Below, piece by piece: positions 6,801 through 7,313 of a stretch of 7,313 nucleotides of DNA. The position numbers and the translations under genes were made by a program. The notes beneath the pieces were generated by a model that was not told the DNA's origin, made no database searches, and worked only from the letters and a program-made list of their open reading frames with translations. Source of the DNA: Clostridiales bacterium (GTDB lineage Bacteria; Bacillota; Clostridia; Oscillospirales; CAG-272); assembly GCA_003522145.1 (NCBI GenBank), contig DPGD01000044.1:1-7313 (forward strand), given 5' to 3'. Every line of letters starts with the position of its first letter. Position 1 is the stretch's first letter.

Positions 6801-7297
6801 ATATTGACTATGTCGCATACGATGTATGGTTTACTGCTACTGCGGCATCGGCCGGCGTTACCGTTTCCGGCACAGCCACCAGCTTCGGAAGCGCCACCGA
6901 CAATGTGACAGTTCAGCTTATCGCAAGCGGCGAAAGCACCGCGGCATACGAGACTGTTGTCAAGGGCAACTCCGCAAGCTATACAATCGAGGGCGTTGCA
7001 CCCGGCACCTACACCATGAAGGTGATGAAGAATAACCATGTCACCCGTGAGTACACCGTCACGGTGGGAAGCAGCAATGTGGTGCAGGATGTGAAGATAC
7101 ATCTGAAAGGCGATATCACCGGTGATGGAAAAGTGAATACCTTTGACATCGTAAAAATGAATCTGCATGCAAAGAAGAAAACAGAATTAACCGGTTATGA
7201 GTTGTTATGCGGAGATATCACCGGCGACGGAAAAGTAAACACCTTTGACATCGTAAAAGCAAATTTACACGCTAAGAAAAAGACTTTGCTTTGGTAA
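3818..7297 (+). CDS. Secreted multidomain surface protein with InlB-type repeats, Ig-like modules and C-terminal type I dockerin
   Basis: A 1159-residue exported protein. Residues 1-31 are a Sec signal peptide: KTKLTR, hydrophobic core, cleavage after AYA at 29-31. Domains in order: Ig-like module A1 (about 36-155); Flg_new/InlB B repeat (159-229, TVTYNSNGGS...FDGWF...LYAKW); module A2 (229-350); two divergent InlB-like repeats (353-427 and 428-500, ending in FKMPGNNVSVTATY and FTMPQNDVTVTAIL); module A3 (503-625); a second Flg_new repeat (626-700, VSFDANGGTGTM...LYAIWG); three tandem modules B1-B3 (705-1007); a carboxypeptidase-regulatory-like beta domain (1012-1097); and a type I dockerin (1098-1157) with two calcium loops at D1099 and D1133. 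No catalytic domain, LPXTG motif or membrane anchor is visible. The dockerin implies attachment to a cohesin-bearing scaffold elsewhere in the genome. I infer an adhesin or ligand-binding surface protein; the ligand is unknown. Its place beside a dedicated two-component system suggests regulated surface display. Confidence 0.93.
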   Translation: MKTKLTRLWSFLLALVMVVGLLPAMGQVAYAATEGYITKIELNNFSYRIHENMKWNDAVVTIRRPDTVGSHYTFNAAYSAPRILQDGRSIYYDDLLKAGECTIVIYVRADAGYEYVNNLPVWINGELRTDVTVKKIEDSPYYDLKIYIPATVSEWYGTKYTVTYNSNGGSAVESQQVPAGFCSFATDTPTKENMVFDGWFTDAELTNEFICATTPITSDITLYAKWNDKYITYIELFDFYPSPYLHDDNSGNGAGYQIKQTTGKPADANYDLSCYIFQNGNRVDESNLKVGEADCRMVISPYDGYALDEENLDNIEVVVNGELRTDLKIKTFYEGEKKRIYIEIPVTVAEYKEYSINVMEGMAIVDGVEVTKAYPGTQIFLVADDAPEGNAFREWDANGARIEFPKNSETVFKMPGNNVSVTATYSKPYTVTVKNGVLADTGKSTGQYFEGDTVEISANVYKGQTFGGWTSDDVFLNWSGKQTTSFTMPQNDVTVTAILSGAAEITEVVMTSDISVPAIGWAVTDPGFTVTQGNPVYVRGGNWQKYDDTSGTWSNYSGETFEAGKYRYLAILRIKSADCTNYLMNYDVTATVKGNSWNVDNKITWEESDKLVQCTAYSPEYTAVKKYRVSFDANGGTGTMEDAVVSTGAARFYTLPENGFTAPAGKYFKGWAISPDSTRVGSPSTNYPITRDTTLYAIWGDITYIDTVDVTIPVPVLGERPQEGVSNTQGVSVRITEWFRSGTTMPASNTFGAGNTYKVHVIVKADNGYEFSNSPKVTFNGSTAGTVFLYGDDYINYYAEFTIPPIDTVDVTIREPVAGAFPQAAVSNTDNVSVNITEWWHNGYPSSAYFVAGETYKVHVIVYPDGQNLFAENPTVTFNGSTVGTVYDSGVNYINYYAEFTAVEPTIIDAVDVKVTKPVAGAHPQDVVSNTDHAIVTAVAWRKNGVELSPSDTFEEGVSYQLTVVVGVDSYKYEFTDDTIITFNGANTGEYLANDIDYVAYDVWFTATAASAGVTVSGTATSFGSATDNVTVQLIASGESTAAYETVVKGNSASYTIEGVAPGTYTMKVMKNNHVTREYTVTVGSSNVVQDVKIHLKGDITGDGKVNTFDIVKMNLHAKKKTELTGYELLCGDITGDGKVNTFDIVKANLHAKKKTLLW
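5930..6838 (+). repeat. Three tandem Ig-like module repeats (about 300 bp each) in the dockerin protein gene
   Basis: Units start at 5930, 6233 and 6539 (residues 705, 806 and 908), so the period is 101-102 residues. Each has the pattern I-D-[TA]-V-D-V, then P-V-x-G-x-x-P-Q, V-S-N-T, a Trp-containing strand, F-x-x-G-x-x-Y, T-F-N-G and a closing aromatic strand (INYYAEF in units 1 and 2, VAYDVWF in unit 3). DNA identity is patchy: units 1 and 2 share an almost unchanged block around TTTNGS (near 6150 and 6450) and around YINYYAEF (near 6200 and 6500), while units 2 and 3 share the opening PVAGA block. This suggests duplication followed by divergence or local conversion. Similar modules occur in other clostridial surface proteins as I remember them, and I cannot give a Pfam name with confidence. 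Confidence 0.85.
7109..7285 (+). repeat. Duplicated F-hand calcium-binding segments of the type I dockerin
   Basis: Two copies start at 7109 and 7211, 34 residues apart, each encoding GDITGDGKVNTFDIVK followed by [MA]NLHAKKK. The calcium ligands are D1, T3, D5, N9 and D12 of the loop; position 3 is Thr where many dockerins have Asn or Asp. Protein identity between the halves is nearly complete and most DNA differences are synonymous, so selection holds both copies alike. Positions 10-11, which determine cohesin choice in characterised type I dockerins, are T-F in both halves, and positions 17-18 are N-L in both. Such symmetry would permit the dual binding mode described for type I dockerins. 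Confidence 0.93.
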
Positions 7298-7313
7298 TAT
7301 CCGTAGCTGATAA

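Overview
The window looks like a chromosomal segment from an anaerobic, gut- or rumen-type Firmicute (class Clostridia, probably Oscillospirales/Ruminococcaceae-like). That is inferred from AGGAGG-type ribosome binding sites, a 7TM-type sensor of a kind known from clostridia, InlB B-type/Listeria-Bacteroides repeats and a type I dockerin. No rRNA, tRNA or mobile-element marker fixes the species. Every gene seen is on the + strand.

Region 1 (bases 2-3071) is a three-gene two-component operon joined by two ATGA start/stop overlaps. It holds a 5'-truncated 7TM membrane sensor whose kinase-like part has lost the usual catalytic motifs, a soluble PAS-like histidine kinase with intact H, N, G1 and G2 boxes, and a NarL/LuxR-type response regulator with a complete receiver active site. 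A strong intrinsic terminator (3089-3122) closes the operon.

Region 2 (3123-3650) starts with a new transcription unit. It has a perfect -10 box (TATAAT, 3178-3183), no recognisable -35, and in its place an inverted repeat TACCCA-CA-TGGGTA (3141-3154) that resembles two NarL heptamers and is centred near -42. A leader hairpin follows, then a 127-residue stand-alone receiver-fold protein in which the phospho-accepting Asp is replaced by Glu (E54) and the switch Thr and Lys are missing: a predicted pseudo-receiver.

Region 3 (3651-7313) has a 167-nt structured, apparently untranslated stretch that begins with a strong Shine-Dalgarno sequence lacking a useful ORF. After it comes a 1159-residue secreted protein with a Sec signal peptide, two Flg_new/InlB B repeats, two divergent InlB-like repeats, six Ig-like modules of about 100-120 residues (the last three in tandem), a carboxypeptidase-regulatory-like domain and a C-terminal type I dockerin. 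No catalytic domain is visible.

Working model (inference): a membrane receptor, with a cytosolic kinase as its catalytic partner, senses an external cue. The NarL-type regulator is phosphorylated and activates the promoter at about 3190, which expresses the pseudo-receiver and, by read-through or from a second weak promoter, a large dockerin-borne adhesin or scaffold-attached surface protein. The pseudo-receiver may feed back on the kinase/regulator pair. The combination of split sensor, dedicated operator, phosphomimetic pseudo-receiver and dockerin adhesin is the most interesting thing in the window.
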